64,000 nucleotides of DNA from Parelaphostrongylus tenuis (Eukaryota > Nematoda > Chromadorea > Rhabditida > Metastrongylidae): positions 62,001-126,000 of the forward strand of contig JAHQIW010007263.1 in NCBI GenBank assembly GCA_019055375.1, written 5' to 3'. The position numbers and the translations under genes are program-made. Position 1 is the stretch's first letter. Each line of letters starts with the position of its first letter. Positions 1 through 10,679 of the stretch are shown here, one piece after another. Under the pieces are notes generated by a model that made no database searches, had not been told where the DNA came from, and saw only the letters and a list, made by a program, of their open reading frames with translations.

Positions 1-1200
1 TCCCAGAACTACCATAAACTGGGATGTGTTCAAATCATTAGTAGGCTCTTGGGAAGATACCGTTGTCGACAACATCGACTGAAGAGTACGAACGTTAGAG
101 CTACGAAAGCCGAGAGTCCTAAGATCACAAAGAGACACTTGTCTCCGCAGACACTCGAGCTGATACGTGAACGTGGAATCGCACGAGCTACAGGCAACCA
201 AAACTTTACGTCTGAACTTGCGAAACGCTGCAGAGAAGCGATAAAAGAAGACCTAAAAGAGAGAAGAGCAGCAGTTATGGCAGAAGCTGCAGAAGCTGGG
301 AAGAGCATTCGCAAAGCCCAGCGAGGCTTCGCCAACTATAGGACCAAGATGATTGCACTCCGACACTCTAACGGGACACTTTCAGCTGCAAGAAGGGCTA
401 TGGAGAAAATCATTCACCGATACTACTCGGATCTCTTCGCTAGCCATGTTCTCTTACCGTCATATAAATTGAAAGAGGACGAATATGTCGTTCCACCGGT
501 CCTTCCTTCCGAAATCCGACATGCTATATCGTCGGTGAAAAACAGAACAACACCCGGTTCAGACAGGATTAGACCAGAACACCTGAAGAACCTGCCGCCA
601 GTTCTCATCAACACCCTGGCTCGGCTCTTCACTCGCTACCTGTCAGAATGCAAGGTCCCTATTCAATGGAAAACCAGCAGGACCGTATTGTTGTTCAAAA
701 AGGGAGACCTTCATGACATAAGTAATTATCGCCAAATCTGCTTGCTGTGCGTTGTCTATAAACTCTCTTTTCGAGTCATCCTAAACAGGATTGACGCAAC
801 ATCAAACAAAGACAGTCATGCAAACAACAGGGTTCCGAAAAGTATTTCCTACCACAGATCACATCCAGTGATTACAAAACTAATTGAAGCCTTTGATTTA
901 GTGGAAACAGAAGCGGTTATAGAGGCTCTGGATAACCAAGGCGTCCCTACTCGGTACAAAATGATCCTTCGTGAGCTTTATATAGATTTCGCGACCAAAA
1001 TATCTCCATTCTACAACAATATCACCATTGACGTAAGAAGAGGGGTTCGACAACGCGATACAATTTCGCCAAAACTATTCACTGCCACCCTACAAAACGT
1101 CATGCGAACATTGAAATGGGACGATATGGAAGTGAAACTTGACGGTCGACAATTAAACCATCTTCGCTTTACTGACGATATCGTCAAAACGGTCTTTTGA
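1..1200 (+). mobile_element. RTE-type non-LTR retrotransposon, truncated, degenerate reverse transcriptase
   Basis: The end of the endonuclease-RT linker is readable from base 2 (text INWDVF, SWEDTVV) and hits TGA near base 90. A second frame is then open from base 49 to 1200 (383 codons). It carries RTE-type RT text: QWKTSRTVLLFKKGD near residues 206-220, NYRQICLL, AFDLVETEAVIEAL, ISPKLFTATL, and the catalytic box as FTDD at residues 374-377 where this lineage has FADD. The block between the fingers and AFD is shortened, removing most of RT motif A. The protein stops right after the catalytic box, so thumb and C-terminal regions are missing. The window edge cuts the 5' end. Retrotransposition capacity is lost. 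The lineage call rests on remembered hookworm RTE proteins and on alignment with the copy at 8.3-10.7 kb. Confidence 0.88.
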
Positions 1201-1938
1201 AAAACCGGCCACATGCAAGTGTAGAGAGGGAGATTTAGGGTTTTCCATAATTGCTAACACTCCTCTAAAAAGTTTCTATCCAACAAATGAGATCGCGTTT
1301 TTCCTTAGTCGCAGTCTAACTTATAAGTACCTAAGGTACTTTCCGTTATTGCCACCTTATTTACCTTTTTAAAAAAAGTGCTTTGTGCTTTTGTTCAAGG
1401 TTGTAGCTATCATTCGATAGTTGAAATCACAAAATTATCAACAGTGCTTATTCTTTTCAAACGACAGTTTAGTTAGCGTTACGACAGTGAGAATAAAATT
1501 TTATTTTACACTTGAGAAGTATTCGTTGAATGAGGTAATTTCAATTACCTTTTGATGTCACAAATCTCGACGATATTGGCAATGTCTTTTGTCATCTGAA
1601 ACGTCTTCTTAGCGCAGCGAGCGTTAGTGGCTAAAAGAAAGTTGGGCTTTGCGCAGCGCGACACTTACAGCATGCTCCGCGCTTTTACCCGGTTATTTGG
1701 GTAGGGTTCGGCAACATTGGGCACCAAATTATCTCGTTTACTGGTGCAAAACTCGAGAAACCCAAAGCTCTTTTCGCTGCAATAACTCACTAAAAAATCT
1801 ATTCAAAAACCGAGCGCATAATTGAAATCGTCGGATTTGTGCTGTAGAATGGTCATTAAATATTCAAGGAAAAACTTTGTTCGGCGGAAATTTCTTGAGC
1901 GTGAAACACAGTTTTACTCTTAATTAAACGGCGCCATA
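1201..1938. repeat. Dispersed repeat family R, first copy
   Basis: From about 1376 to 1930 the sequence has the hallmarks of a repeat seen again near 14.9, 25.1, 28.5, 48.3, 50.5-51.4, 53.6 and 54.2 kb. These include a TTCGATAGTTGAAATC-like box, CAGTGAGAATAAAATT followed by a T-rich TTTTACACT box, and GCTGCAATAACTCACTAAAAA near 1776, which matches GCTACAGCGCACTAAAAAG at 51175. Copies are strongly diverged and no coding capacity is seen. Bases 1201-1375 after the RTE truncation are unassigned. Confidence 0.5.
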
Positions 1939-2559
1939 GAAGAGCAATTTCAAAAATGAAGTACGCTATCAAAATCCTAGTGCTTTAAGCTATCGAATGA
2001 TTGCTAAACTTGAAAAAACAAAAGCGTTATCGGAGAAGTACAGAGAGTACACCAGAGTACGAAAGCAAGACGAGAAAAAGATTAACCTTTGCAGGCGATA
2101 AGGGTCATTTTGACCCTCAACTGGGCGCACCGTTCAAACGGTTACGAAAATGCATGCTACATAAAAAATTTGGGATCTCAGAGGAACTTTTCAATCAAAA
2201 AACGATATAATATCATTGATGAGATGTTTGCATGAGTAATTTTTACAAGATAACTGTAAAGAATTGTCACAAGTATAAATAAAATATCATAAATATGTCC
2301 GATAACGGTTCAAATAATAGCCTCACAAAACTTTTTCTTATCAAAAGTACTGATTCTAAATGGAGAAACTGCATTTTTTCCAGTAAAAATAATCCTACTG
2401 AAGTTTGTTCTGTCATATTTGTCCAGTTATTGACACAAAATCACAGTTATTGAAGAGAAAACTATAAATTTCATTAGAGAACTATCACATTAGCTGTAAT
2501 ACTCCAGAATTCTAATATTTTTACTGCTTTTTCGCACATTTACGATCTTACATATATAC

Positions 2560-2850
2560 ATAAGAGAACTTAGTGGTGAGCAAAAACACCGCCTCAGACG
2601 GGAGTTGAAAACGCGTCTCATCCATTCCGGTGACGCGTGCTACCACTACACTACCGAAGTACATCACTCATCCTTCAACATCCTGTGATAGCTATCAGCC
2701 ACCAACCTCTATTAGGTTTGGTCGGGTATGCGTATTCGTTCTATAAACCCAGTTGAGCTGACAGCCACTTTTAGATGGAATACTCCAGAATTATAATATT
2801 TTTACGGCTTTTTATTTTTGCTCGCCACTTAATTCTCTTGGGCACCACAT
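2560..2850. mobile_element. MITE-like element with terminal inverted repeats and an internal tRNA-like region
   Basis: Left end AGAGAACTTAGTGGTGAGCA near 2564-2583 is the inverse of right end GCTCGCCACTTAATTCTCTT near 2820-2839, giving a terminal inverted repeat of about 25 bp. Inside, on the minus strand, GGTAGTGTAGTGGTAGCACG (2657-2638) is an almost ideal tRNA A-box and a B-box-like TTTTCAACTCC follows. Further copies lie at 25400-25470 (5' part only), 26375-26690 and 44785-45095, with ends tatatacct/aggtatata preserved in the 26.4-kb copy. The combination of pol III-type boxes with inverted termini is unusual; it may be a SINE captured by a MITE or chance TIRs at SINE ends. Confidence 0.6.
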
Positions 2851-2994
2851 TAGCACTAGGAAGAGGTCGCGGCAGCCTCTACTCGTGGCCGTCCGAAGTA
2901 CTCGCCAGTCGAAATGTCACCACCCGCAAAGGATTAAAGAATATAGAATAAAATAAACTACCAAATTTTCAAAATACTCACCCTATTGCTTTGC

Positions 2995-3340
2995 TTTCAA
3001 TAGACCGGCCGAGTAACTCAGTAGTAGAGTGCTCCCTTGCCGCGTGAGAAAGCCGGGTTCGATTCCCGGTCACTACACCAGCTAATGTCTCTTGCAATGA
3101 GCTGGCATGCGGTGTTATGGAAGATGCGGCGGCACGCCTGCTTGAGTCGAGTCATCAGTAATTACTGTGGACCTAATCGTCCGACGACGTAACCAACGAC
3201 GCGTTGGCTCTTTCCACGCGGGATCAACTTCTTGGTCTGTAGTAGCCAGCGCTGCCTCTATACGCTGCCTGCAGTGATCATTCTAGTTGATCCATCGGTC
3301 ACAGAAAAAAAACTGGTTGAGAGTCAGTAGGGGGTTGCTC
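2995..3340 (+). repeat. tRNA-Gly-derived SINE
   Basis: Bases 3004-3080 resemble a tRNA: A-box region AACTCAGTAGTAGAGTGCTC, anticodon arm with loop TTGCCGC (GCC, glycine, by position) and B-box GGGTTCGATTCCC. In the homologous copy at 45247-45330 the anticodon stem reads CTCGC/GCGAG, which pairs perfectly. Acceptor-stem pairing is poor and the sequence runs on into a tRNA-unrelated body (GTTGATCCATCGGTCACAG near 3280), so this is a SINE and not a functional tRNA. Confidence 0.6.
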
Positions 3341-3439
3341 TACGGAAATTTTTTTTGAGGAATTTCTCAGTGATAGTGGTGATGTGATATGAACTTTCTA
3401 CTTAGCGATTTAATAATAATTCGGCGCGATTTCCAATTC

Positions 3440-5172
3440 TATCGACGAACAAATCGTAGCTCTCAGTCGGTTTTTCCTCAAAGTCACATAAGAGGGAAAA
3501 GTTTTAATGAAAGCGCCTTCGTCATATATGTTTGTTTCGCTTTTCAAGGACTATGGCAACACTTTTTTCCAGTTTAAGGGTAAGACGAAGATGACGAATT
3601 TTGTGAAAGAAAATTTTGAACCTTAGCATTGAAATTGGCTCTTTCCTTTCTGAACCTTTCGCTTAGAACTTCGACCGCAGATTCATAGCTGGCCACGGTT
3701 TTCTTCTCATATTCGCAAAGTTCAACTAATGCGCTCTAAAATTAGATTTTTAAACTGCCATCATTTCGCGATTACAGTCTGAGATGATCGGCGATATAGT
3801 TTTGCAACATATTTGTGCCATTCTGGATGATAATTTTGCTTACTACCTAGGTAATCGCTCTAAAATCTGCCAAATCATCTGAACTTCATCGTGGAATAAG
3901 TTCTAGAACTCACCAGTTTATTAATGGCTTCTAAGCTTGTTCTCCAGCGCGACCGCTTTTTTGTTGTCTTGTTTGAGCTCCGCGTCTCGCATGAGCATTT
4001 TTCTTTCCATCTCTTCGCCCTCTCGATGGAGTTTAGAAGCTTTGCAGAGCTCCATCTGTTGCGCACTCTTATCCTCCATTTCGAGAAGATTTACGAGCTG
4101 AACGCCATATGATTGCTGACCATAAACCCCAGTGATGACTACTTAACCATCATCAGAAGTTCTGCCGTAAAATCAGCAGCAGAATGTGAGCATTTCAGGG
4201 CCAACTTGCTTACACATTTCGAAAATTTTTTTTTCAACGGAGAAGTTGACCCAAATATGATCTATGGACTCGATCTGGTGACAACCGTATTCTATCGATT
4301 GTGTTGATCAGCTCCAAATCATAAATTTGTCGATAGGTCTAGACCTAATAATCTGCCTGTGGCGCTGTTTCATTGGGATTTCTTCCACCTTGAGAGCTGT
4401 AAATACGCCAGCAGCCGTCTAGAGAAATCCAGCGAATGGAGATTTTTTAAAACATGTCCGGCGAGCCTTTCAGATCACCCTTTTTTGCATTAGTTTTTTT
4501 ACTAATTTTTTCCTGTTCTAAATGAATTATTGTCAAAAGATTGCAATATGTTGGAGAATGTTTGAGTAGCTTTAGCCAGGCTTCTGGATACAGCCGTGGC
4601 ACCATCGCTACATATGTAGATGGGGATGGGCTACCTAAAATATTATCGTTAAGGGAATCTCATGCATTCACCAACAGCGACCGCTTTGCAGGCGTGACCA
4701 TCTGCGAAGGTCCTTCTTCTACGACCGCAAATACGAGACTTCTTTAAGTCGATTATCGCTAGAGATGAGTTCTGGGTCTACCACAAAAACAACACGCATT
4801 GCGTCTAATGCTGCTTGGCGGCAAAAAACCGCCAGCTCAGTCAGCCCAATTTCCATGCTTGGTAGAGTGTACTAACGGTTTTCTGGAACTGACAGGGTAT
4901 GCTGTTTTGAGAACGCTAGACAACAAGCAGACACTCATTCTCTCAGAGAAGAAGACATTTATTTCTTGTCAGCAAATGATTGCTTATCATTGATCATTGC
5001 TGATTATATGGTTTATTAGCAGATTTCCCTGACCGATAACAACCGAAATAGCAAATGTTTGGAATCGCGCAAGAAATCATTTGATTTCTTATTACAATGA
5101 GCACTTGAGTTCGCCGAAGCCACGCCGATTGTAGCAGCCGTCATTCGTAAAACTCTCATACTTTCGCCACAT
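3440..5172 (-). pseudogene. Decayed multi-exon coiled-coil protein gene (Y copy 1)
   Basis: On the minus strand several blocks look like exons with nematode-type splice sites. 5172-5030 follows acceptor ACCAG. 4925-4735 reads EIGLTELAVFCRQAALDAM and then VVDPELISSDNRLKEV. 4620-4513 reads SDGATAVSRSLAKATQTFSN. 4396-4325 follows TTTACAG and reads LKVEEIPMKQRH. 4115-3914 follows TTTATGGTCAG, is rich in Glu/Lys/Leu heptad-like text (ELKQDNKKAVALENKL) and ends at GTGAGT. 3735-3622 follows ATTTTAG and is an open 38-codon exon (VELCEYEKKTVASYESAVE) with donor AAG/GTTCAA. Breaks: stops in the first two blocks, TAATAA just before the GTGAGT donor, and a lost AG before the last block near 3577. I do not recognise the family; the helical, charged composition suggests a cytoplasmic coiled-coil or BAR-like protein, which is speculation. 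Confidence 0.5.
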
Positions 5173-6471
5173 CTGGTAATGATGCTTAAGCATTAGTAGC
5201 GATTTTCTTAATTAGAGCAGGGCTAACACTGGAATTGCTTCAGTTCTTTAACGCACTTTCGGAACATGAAAAATACCGCCACAGCAGGTGAGTGTGGTTG
5301 CGACAATTAGTTCAGTAAATAAGATTTTCCCGGTTGTTTGGTTTGAGCAATAACGAAGGATATAGGCAACCTTTTTTATAGCATAGCATTTAGCAATCAG
5401 TAATCAACGCAAACTCGACGAACCAGTTTTGAACGGTTTTCTGTTATTTGGCTTAAGAGATAGGTGGAGGATTCAAGATGGGTTTTACACGCTTAAGAAG
5501 TGGTTTTAACGCGCCATAACTGTCGTGTTCATGCAGGCTACGTCTAAAGTGCACTTGAGGTGTCTAGAGTGTATTCGAAAAAAATTCGATGTGAGTTATG
5601 CTCTTTCAATGGTCAGCTGAATAGATGAACACATTTTGTAACAATTAACGGTGAAGAACGGTCCACCGTCGACAGATTCTGAAGGACGCTGAGATAACTG
5701 CTCTGGTAGATCGAACTAGCGAGGTACAAAATTCTATCAATAAAGTAATCCACTAGGATCGCTGGAGTGATCTTTTGAAAAAAGTCTCCGAAATCGAACT
5801 CATTGGTGTAATACTTGTTTTGTGTAAAAAGGAATGTGTGTGTGTTGCGTTCACCGTAGTCCGTACGAAAAAATACCGTCTTCTGTCTATTTTATCTGTT
5901 TCGTGTCTCAGTAGCCTCATCACCAACAACCACATCTACCAACATTGTACGTGCAGAATCTGTCACTTATCTAATATAGCAGCAAATAACGTACCGGACG
6001 ATTTCCGACAATTAGCAATGATGAATGAACCACAGTTTTTGTGTTGAACAGTGCTCTGTTCATGGTCAAGAGAGTGATTTGACATTTCCTTGAAAATGCA
6101 CGTTGCCAGCTGATACTGAAAGCATGTGATGTCAGAACAGTCTAGTTCATTTTTGTTATGAAATATCAACATCTGTATATAGTGCTCTCTGTTGAATAAA
6201 ACGGTGGGAGTTCATCTGCCAGCTCTCGCACAAAACATACGCTGTCAAGGACTATATAATTATCAAAACTAAAATAAATATTCTCTGGTGTCTTCAGTGC
6301 GCATGAAAGGTCATTTCATTGCAAGCTTGAGGAAGAGCGATGTAAAAGCTGAGGTAAGAAGAACAGCTACCAAATATTATCTGAGATGAAAAAAAGAAGA
6401 AGCGAATAAACTGACAGAATATTAAAAGATGTCCATGACATGTATAACAAACCATCACTAATATCTTTCAG

Positions 6472-6581
6472 ACATCAATAACTCATGCAATTGCATGGAT
6501 TGCTTGATTCATTTTATTGAGTCGTGCAAATTCCAACAAGCTTGCGACGTTTTTTTCCGTATTTACTTTGAAATTGAAAAA
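6472..6581 (+). other. Candidate coding exon, plus strand, in Y copy 1
   Basis: A canonical acceptor (ATCTTTCAG, 6463-6471) is followed by an open 110-bp stretch reading CNCMDCLIHFIESCKFQQA with several cysteines, and ends at a consensus donor GTAAGT (6582-6587). The homologous stretch in Y copy 3 (about 40399-40508) has the acceptor as TTTTAG, an in-frame TGA and no GTAAGT at the matching spot. It lies just upstream of the inverted-repeat element. No family recognised; chance is possible. Confidence 0.28.
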
Positions 6582-6596
6582 GTAAGTCGCTATAGA

Positions 6597-7085
6597 TATA
6601 ACATGTTTTGAGCCGATAGGTCTAGTGCTATATAGGCGCCTATGTCGTCCTATTGGGACTCATCAGTAGCACCCTTCTTCGGTTACGTCAATCCGTTGAG
6701 GTTGAATGATCCTCTAAAGGTATCGACACCGAGTAGAAATTATCCACCTTAAGTCGGATGATGGTATTACCTGACGTTGTGGCGACCGGCAGTCGAAATT
6801 GCGGCTTTTATGATGAAACACACCTCTACTATCAGCCGATCTTTTATAGACCCGCTCAAAATGATCTAAACTGATAAGGATATGACATGTTTTGAGCCGA
6901 TAGGTTCCGTAGACGATTATTAAATCTCAAGGGATCGGCGGAACCGATGGAGGGTGCTGCTGATGAGTCCCAGTTGGACGAAATAGGCTCCCATATAGCG
7001 CTAGACCTATCAGCTCAAAACATGTCATATCCTTATCACATTATGTCATTTTGAGCGGTTTGTAAGAGAGCGGTGGATAGTAGAA
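6597..7085. mobile_element. Foldback MITE-like element, family F1, copy 1
   Basis: Left part AACATGTTTTGAGCCGATAG then TATATAGGCGCCTATGTCGT is mirrored on the right by CGCTAGACCTATCAGCTC and CAAAACATGTCATATCCT. Internally GACTCATCAGTAGCACCC is inverted as GGGTGCTGCTGATGAGTC, and a second internal copy of the terminus (GATAAGGATATGACATGTTT near 6874) shows a nested rearrangement. Homologues are at 40608-41095, 57781-57914 and 61330-62810. Non-coding. Confidence 0.75.
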
Positions 7086-7869
7086 AATATTGAGTTGGAT
7101 CAAAGACCTTGTTGTATAGTTCTTGGCTAAATGAAAAAGTGAAATGCTTACATCAAACATCTAGAATTTCCTGGGGACTCGTATGTTAGTATCAAACACA
7201 GTCAGCAATGTTACAATGCTTGCATACTAACAGGAGCTTGAACATCTTACTTGTGGCAAACAAATACTGTTTGAAACTCTTTGCAATATCATAAATCTTT
7301 CGTTTAGTATACAAGTGGAACCTTTTTGCTGGTAGAACAAAAGAAAGAAGTTGGTGAGTGGAGAACAGCAGTCTAAATTCTAAAGCAGTCTCGGCCACCT
7401 GTGAGTCATACATAAATTACTGCTTACATTATGTCAGCACGTTCACCGCATATAAGCTATATATAGATCATTTTACCTTTCGGCTCAATTCTGTCGTACA
7501 TTCTTTTCACTGCATGTTCAGTGTTTTGTGTAATCAGCAACAATTTCTGCTTCTGTGCTAACGTATCTCAGGAAGAGCATTTTTTCCTTCAAGTTTTTTT
7601 TCTTATTTATTCATATTAGCTTCCTCGGATCGCCTAGAGAATCAGTATGGCTGAGTTTTTTCTTGGTTGTCAAATTGCTTTGTACAGCAAAAGTTCTAAT
7701 TCCTCTCAAGGCTTTTTGAACTAAGAAAAAGGTTTACATTTTTTGACCCTGGGAAGAGAAAGTAAATCGAAATCTGGAAATCACAATCACTCTGGCGTCA
7801 ACCATCGGGCAGCAGGGAGGTACTCGCAATTTACTGAACTTCGCTGCTCTCTTCCTGATTCTTTAATGC

Positions 7870-10670
7870 GAAGTCCGGTTAATCACAAGGGCACGTGACG
7901 TCAGCTCCAGGTGCTCAATAACGGAATTAAACGCGAATCAAAAGCGGCTGCGTGTTTCTCAGGATGTAGGTGGTTTCAGGGAATGAGCTCCTTTTTCTAC
8001 AGCACCAATTTTTCAGAGCTCCATTTCTGCGAGCTATGCTGGTTAAAAAACTGCAATAAACCGTCTGAGAAGTGCCTGAGAGGTGGTTAAGAGTCTTCAT
8101 TAACGAATAAGCTCATCCTGCTATACCGAAAGGGAATAGCAAGCTACTCTCGAGTACTCAGCCTCCGCGTTTATAGCTTAGCAAGCTAAACGTTAGGTGT
8201 CAAGAACACTAAAAGAGGCAATAAAAGTGGGCCCAGTTGCCTTGACCCCGTAAGAACTCTCCACTACGGCAGCGTGGGGTAGGAAGAGTAGAGAGATGCT
8301 GCTGAAGGCTCAAGACCAAACTACGCTGCCAAAATCGGAACGAACTAAAGTGACGATCTGTACCTTCAACTCACGTACCCTCGCATACGAATCCCCTGTT
8401 GAAGATATATTGATGCAAGCAATTATGAAAGCATGAAAGCAAGGAATATTAGGCATGAGGACATTGGCCTGGATAAAACGGAAAGGCGCCATCCCTTTCG
8501 CGCTGTTTCTGACACCAGAGGAAGCCTGTTTTATGCATGAGATTTCAGATGGTGTCGGTGGCATAAACGTTCTCGTGAAGTCGAAATTGACCGTAAAGAG
8601 AGATTCATTTGGGCAGCTTACAACGGGCATCGTACGATTTCGGTTGAAACGATGTGGATCAATGCCAAGTTTGTTCATTTTCGCTGCGTATGCATCAACG
8701 TCAAGCTATGACGAAGACGAAATCGAGCTTTCTGCATAGACTTTGAAAGCTCTACAGAGGTCCTCGCATTCTACAAGGTCATTGCTGGGAATTTTGACGC
8801 CAAAATTGGATCTAAAAAATTGCCTGAAAAATTTCACATTCGGTTTCAAGGACTGAATGTAAGAGCAGGATGAGAAGGGATCTGAATCTACACTACCAAA
8901 ACCATCAAATTCAACTCACAATCGCTAGACCTCAATCTCGGAGTGGACTTGGGAGTCTTCCAAAGGAGAATTCCATAACGAACGAGATCACATCTTAGTA
9001 AATCGAAATTTCTGCCTAATTGATGTTTTTGTTTAAGTTCTCTACGAGGGAGAACATATTCTTCCTTGCGCAATTCTCGCTCCATTCTTCGGTGAACGAA
9101 GAGGAAGCCGCTAAGTGCTAAAAACAAGTCTCGAGTATTGCCATAATCTGGGACGTATTCAAGTTATTAGTCTGCTTTCAAGAGGATCTCGTCGCTGACA
9201 ATGTTGACCAAGAATATAAGCGACTCATTGAACATCTTCACATTAGCGAGTTGGAAGCCAACAGTCCTAAAACCACAAAGAAATGCTTGTCTTCGCAGAC
9301 ACTCGAGCTGATATGCCAACTTGGAATCGCGCGAGCAACAAACAACCAAAACCTCACGTCTGAACTTGTCGAATGCCGAAAAAGCCAAGAAGATCTAAAA
9401 AAGAAGAGCGGTATTATGACCTAAGCTGCTGCAGCAAAGAGCATTCGCATAGCCCAGCGAAGCTTTTCCAACTAAAGACTAAGATGGTTGCATTCCCAGG
9501 TTTTCCAGAAGGGCAGGGCAGGAAAGCGTCCACGATAACAACTCGAATCTGTTCAGTAGCCATGCCCACCTACCATCATTCGTGAAAGGAGGAGTAGTCA
9601 TAGAGTCTGCGATCAACCAGAGCGCTCCTACTCAATACATAACGATCCTTCGTGAGCTATATAAAGTTTTTACATAAGATATCGCCATTAAATAACGATG
9701 TCACTATTGACGTAATAAGAAGGGCTCGGCTAGGCAACATAATTTCGCCAAAATCATTCACTGCCACCCTCCAAAAAGTCATGCGAACATTAGATTGTAT
9801 TGATGTGTGGGCGAAGATTGATGGTCGTCATTTGAACCATCTTCGCTTTGCTGACGATATCGTCCTCATAACACCAAGCATCAGCCAAGCGGAATGAATG
9901 TTGAGCGATTTTGACAGCGCCTGCTGAATGATTGGTTCTCTAGTAGATTCAATGAAAACGATGTTGATGAGGAATGTATGATTCTCAAATGTCTCATTCC
10001 CACTCAACAAAACGAACATCCCCAAATGCTCCAGGTCTATTTAGGCCGTAAAGTTAACATGGCGAACGAGCCGGCTCCATAGTGGTGCAGGAGGAAGCGA
10101 ACGGCCTGGAGAGGGTCCAAGAGCATTGAGAATGAAGTGAAAAGGCTCCTACTCCGTGCTCACATTTCCGACTCGACGATTATTCCTGCCCAAAGCATGC
10201 AGCAGAAACCCTGTCGGTACATAAACTAGTTGAAAGTCTACTTGTTGTTGATGAATACGCAGTCTAGTGGTCGGTGCTAGAAGATCCCGTATCTCTCAAA
10301 TGAAAGAAAGGATCCAGAGTTTTTACTCACGTTATAGATCGAATGTTAAACATACCGTTGTTTACGTCAGGATATCCAAAATAAGGTGTATCGGACACGT
10401 AATGCGCCTTCTCGACAGCCGAAGACCACAGCGTTACCGACTAGATTCCTCGGAATAACAGCTCCACAAAGAGCTCCACCGACCCGATGGTTAGATCTTT
10501 TTCGCGAAAAGCCTAGAAGAAGGTTATGATGCTCAACGATTTTCTATTGCGAGAAGAACCCATTGGACTACAATTCCCAGCGACAGGGAAAACGGCATTC
10601 TTGCTGATACCCGCTCAAGTGACTCGAGGATCAGCGGGAGACAGGTGGTACAGTGATACTGAGTGTACAA
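7870..10670 (+). mobile_element. RTE retrotransposon, nearly full-length but heavily degenerate
   Basis: About 7870-8320 is probably 5' UTR, shared with 42600-43050. From 8350 the apurinic-endonuclease-like domain is readable: CTFNSRTLAYES, then after stops GVGGINVLVK, LKRCGSMPSLFIFAAYAS, and AGNFDAKIG near 8786, a degenerate form of the catalytic GDFNAKIG. The linker TSELAKRC-type region lies near 9350. An internal deletion removes the front of the RT domain, which resumes at 9600 and reads SPKSFTATLQKVM and RFADDIVLITPSISQAE (catalytic FADD intact, near 9847). The C-terminal region follows in broken frames: YVRISKIRCIGHVMR near 10362, then an HWTT-like motif. The 3' end is near 10650 (CAGCGGGAGACAGGTGG). 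Many stops and frameshifts mean no function. Confidence 0.85.
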
Positions 10671-10679
10671 TCAAATTGA

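Larger units (their letters stand above)
1939..3340. repeat. Segment X, copy 1 (duplicated at 44128-45600)
   Basis: This stretch aligns collinearly with 44128-45600. Examples are GCTATCAAAATCCTAGTG at 1967 against CTATCAAAATCCTAGTGG near 44153, and the shared AAGGGTCATTTTGACCCTCAACTGGGC region near 2100 against 44318 (one difference in the middle). It contains two tRNA-like elements, entered separately. Bases 1939-2559 have no convincing gene; a 69-codon frame at 2001-2210 is not kept in the second copy. In copy 1 X precedes Y, in copy 2 it follows Y and an RTE fragment. Confidence 0.8.
3345..7860. repeat. Segment Y, copy 1
   Basis: Collinear with 37300-42230 (copy 3) over its whole length and with 35520-37260 (copy 2) over its first part. 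Shared landmarks include GATATGAACTTTCTA at 3386 and 35563, the exon-like blocks of the minus-strand coiled-coil pseudogene, the inverted-repeat element at 6597-7085, and TGCAGTAAGTTCACC-type positions across 5-6 kb. Divergence looks like roughly 10-20 percent with many small indels, so the duplication is old. Apart from the entries below I see no intact gene in it. Confidence 0.85.

Noticed and set aside
3003..3080. Functional tRNA-Gly(GCC) gene
   Set aside because: A-box, B-box and anticodon loop are recognisable, but acceptor stem pairing fails, and the sequence recurs with a SINE body.
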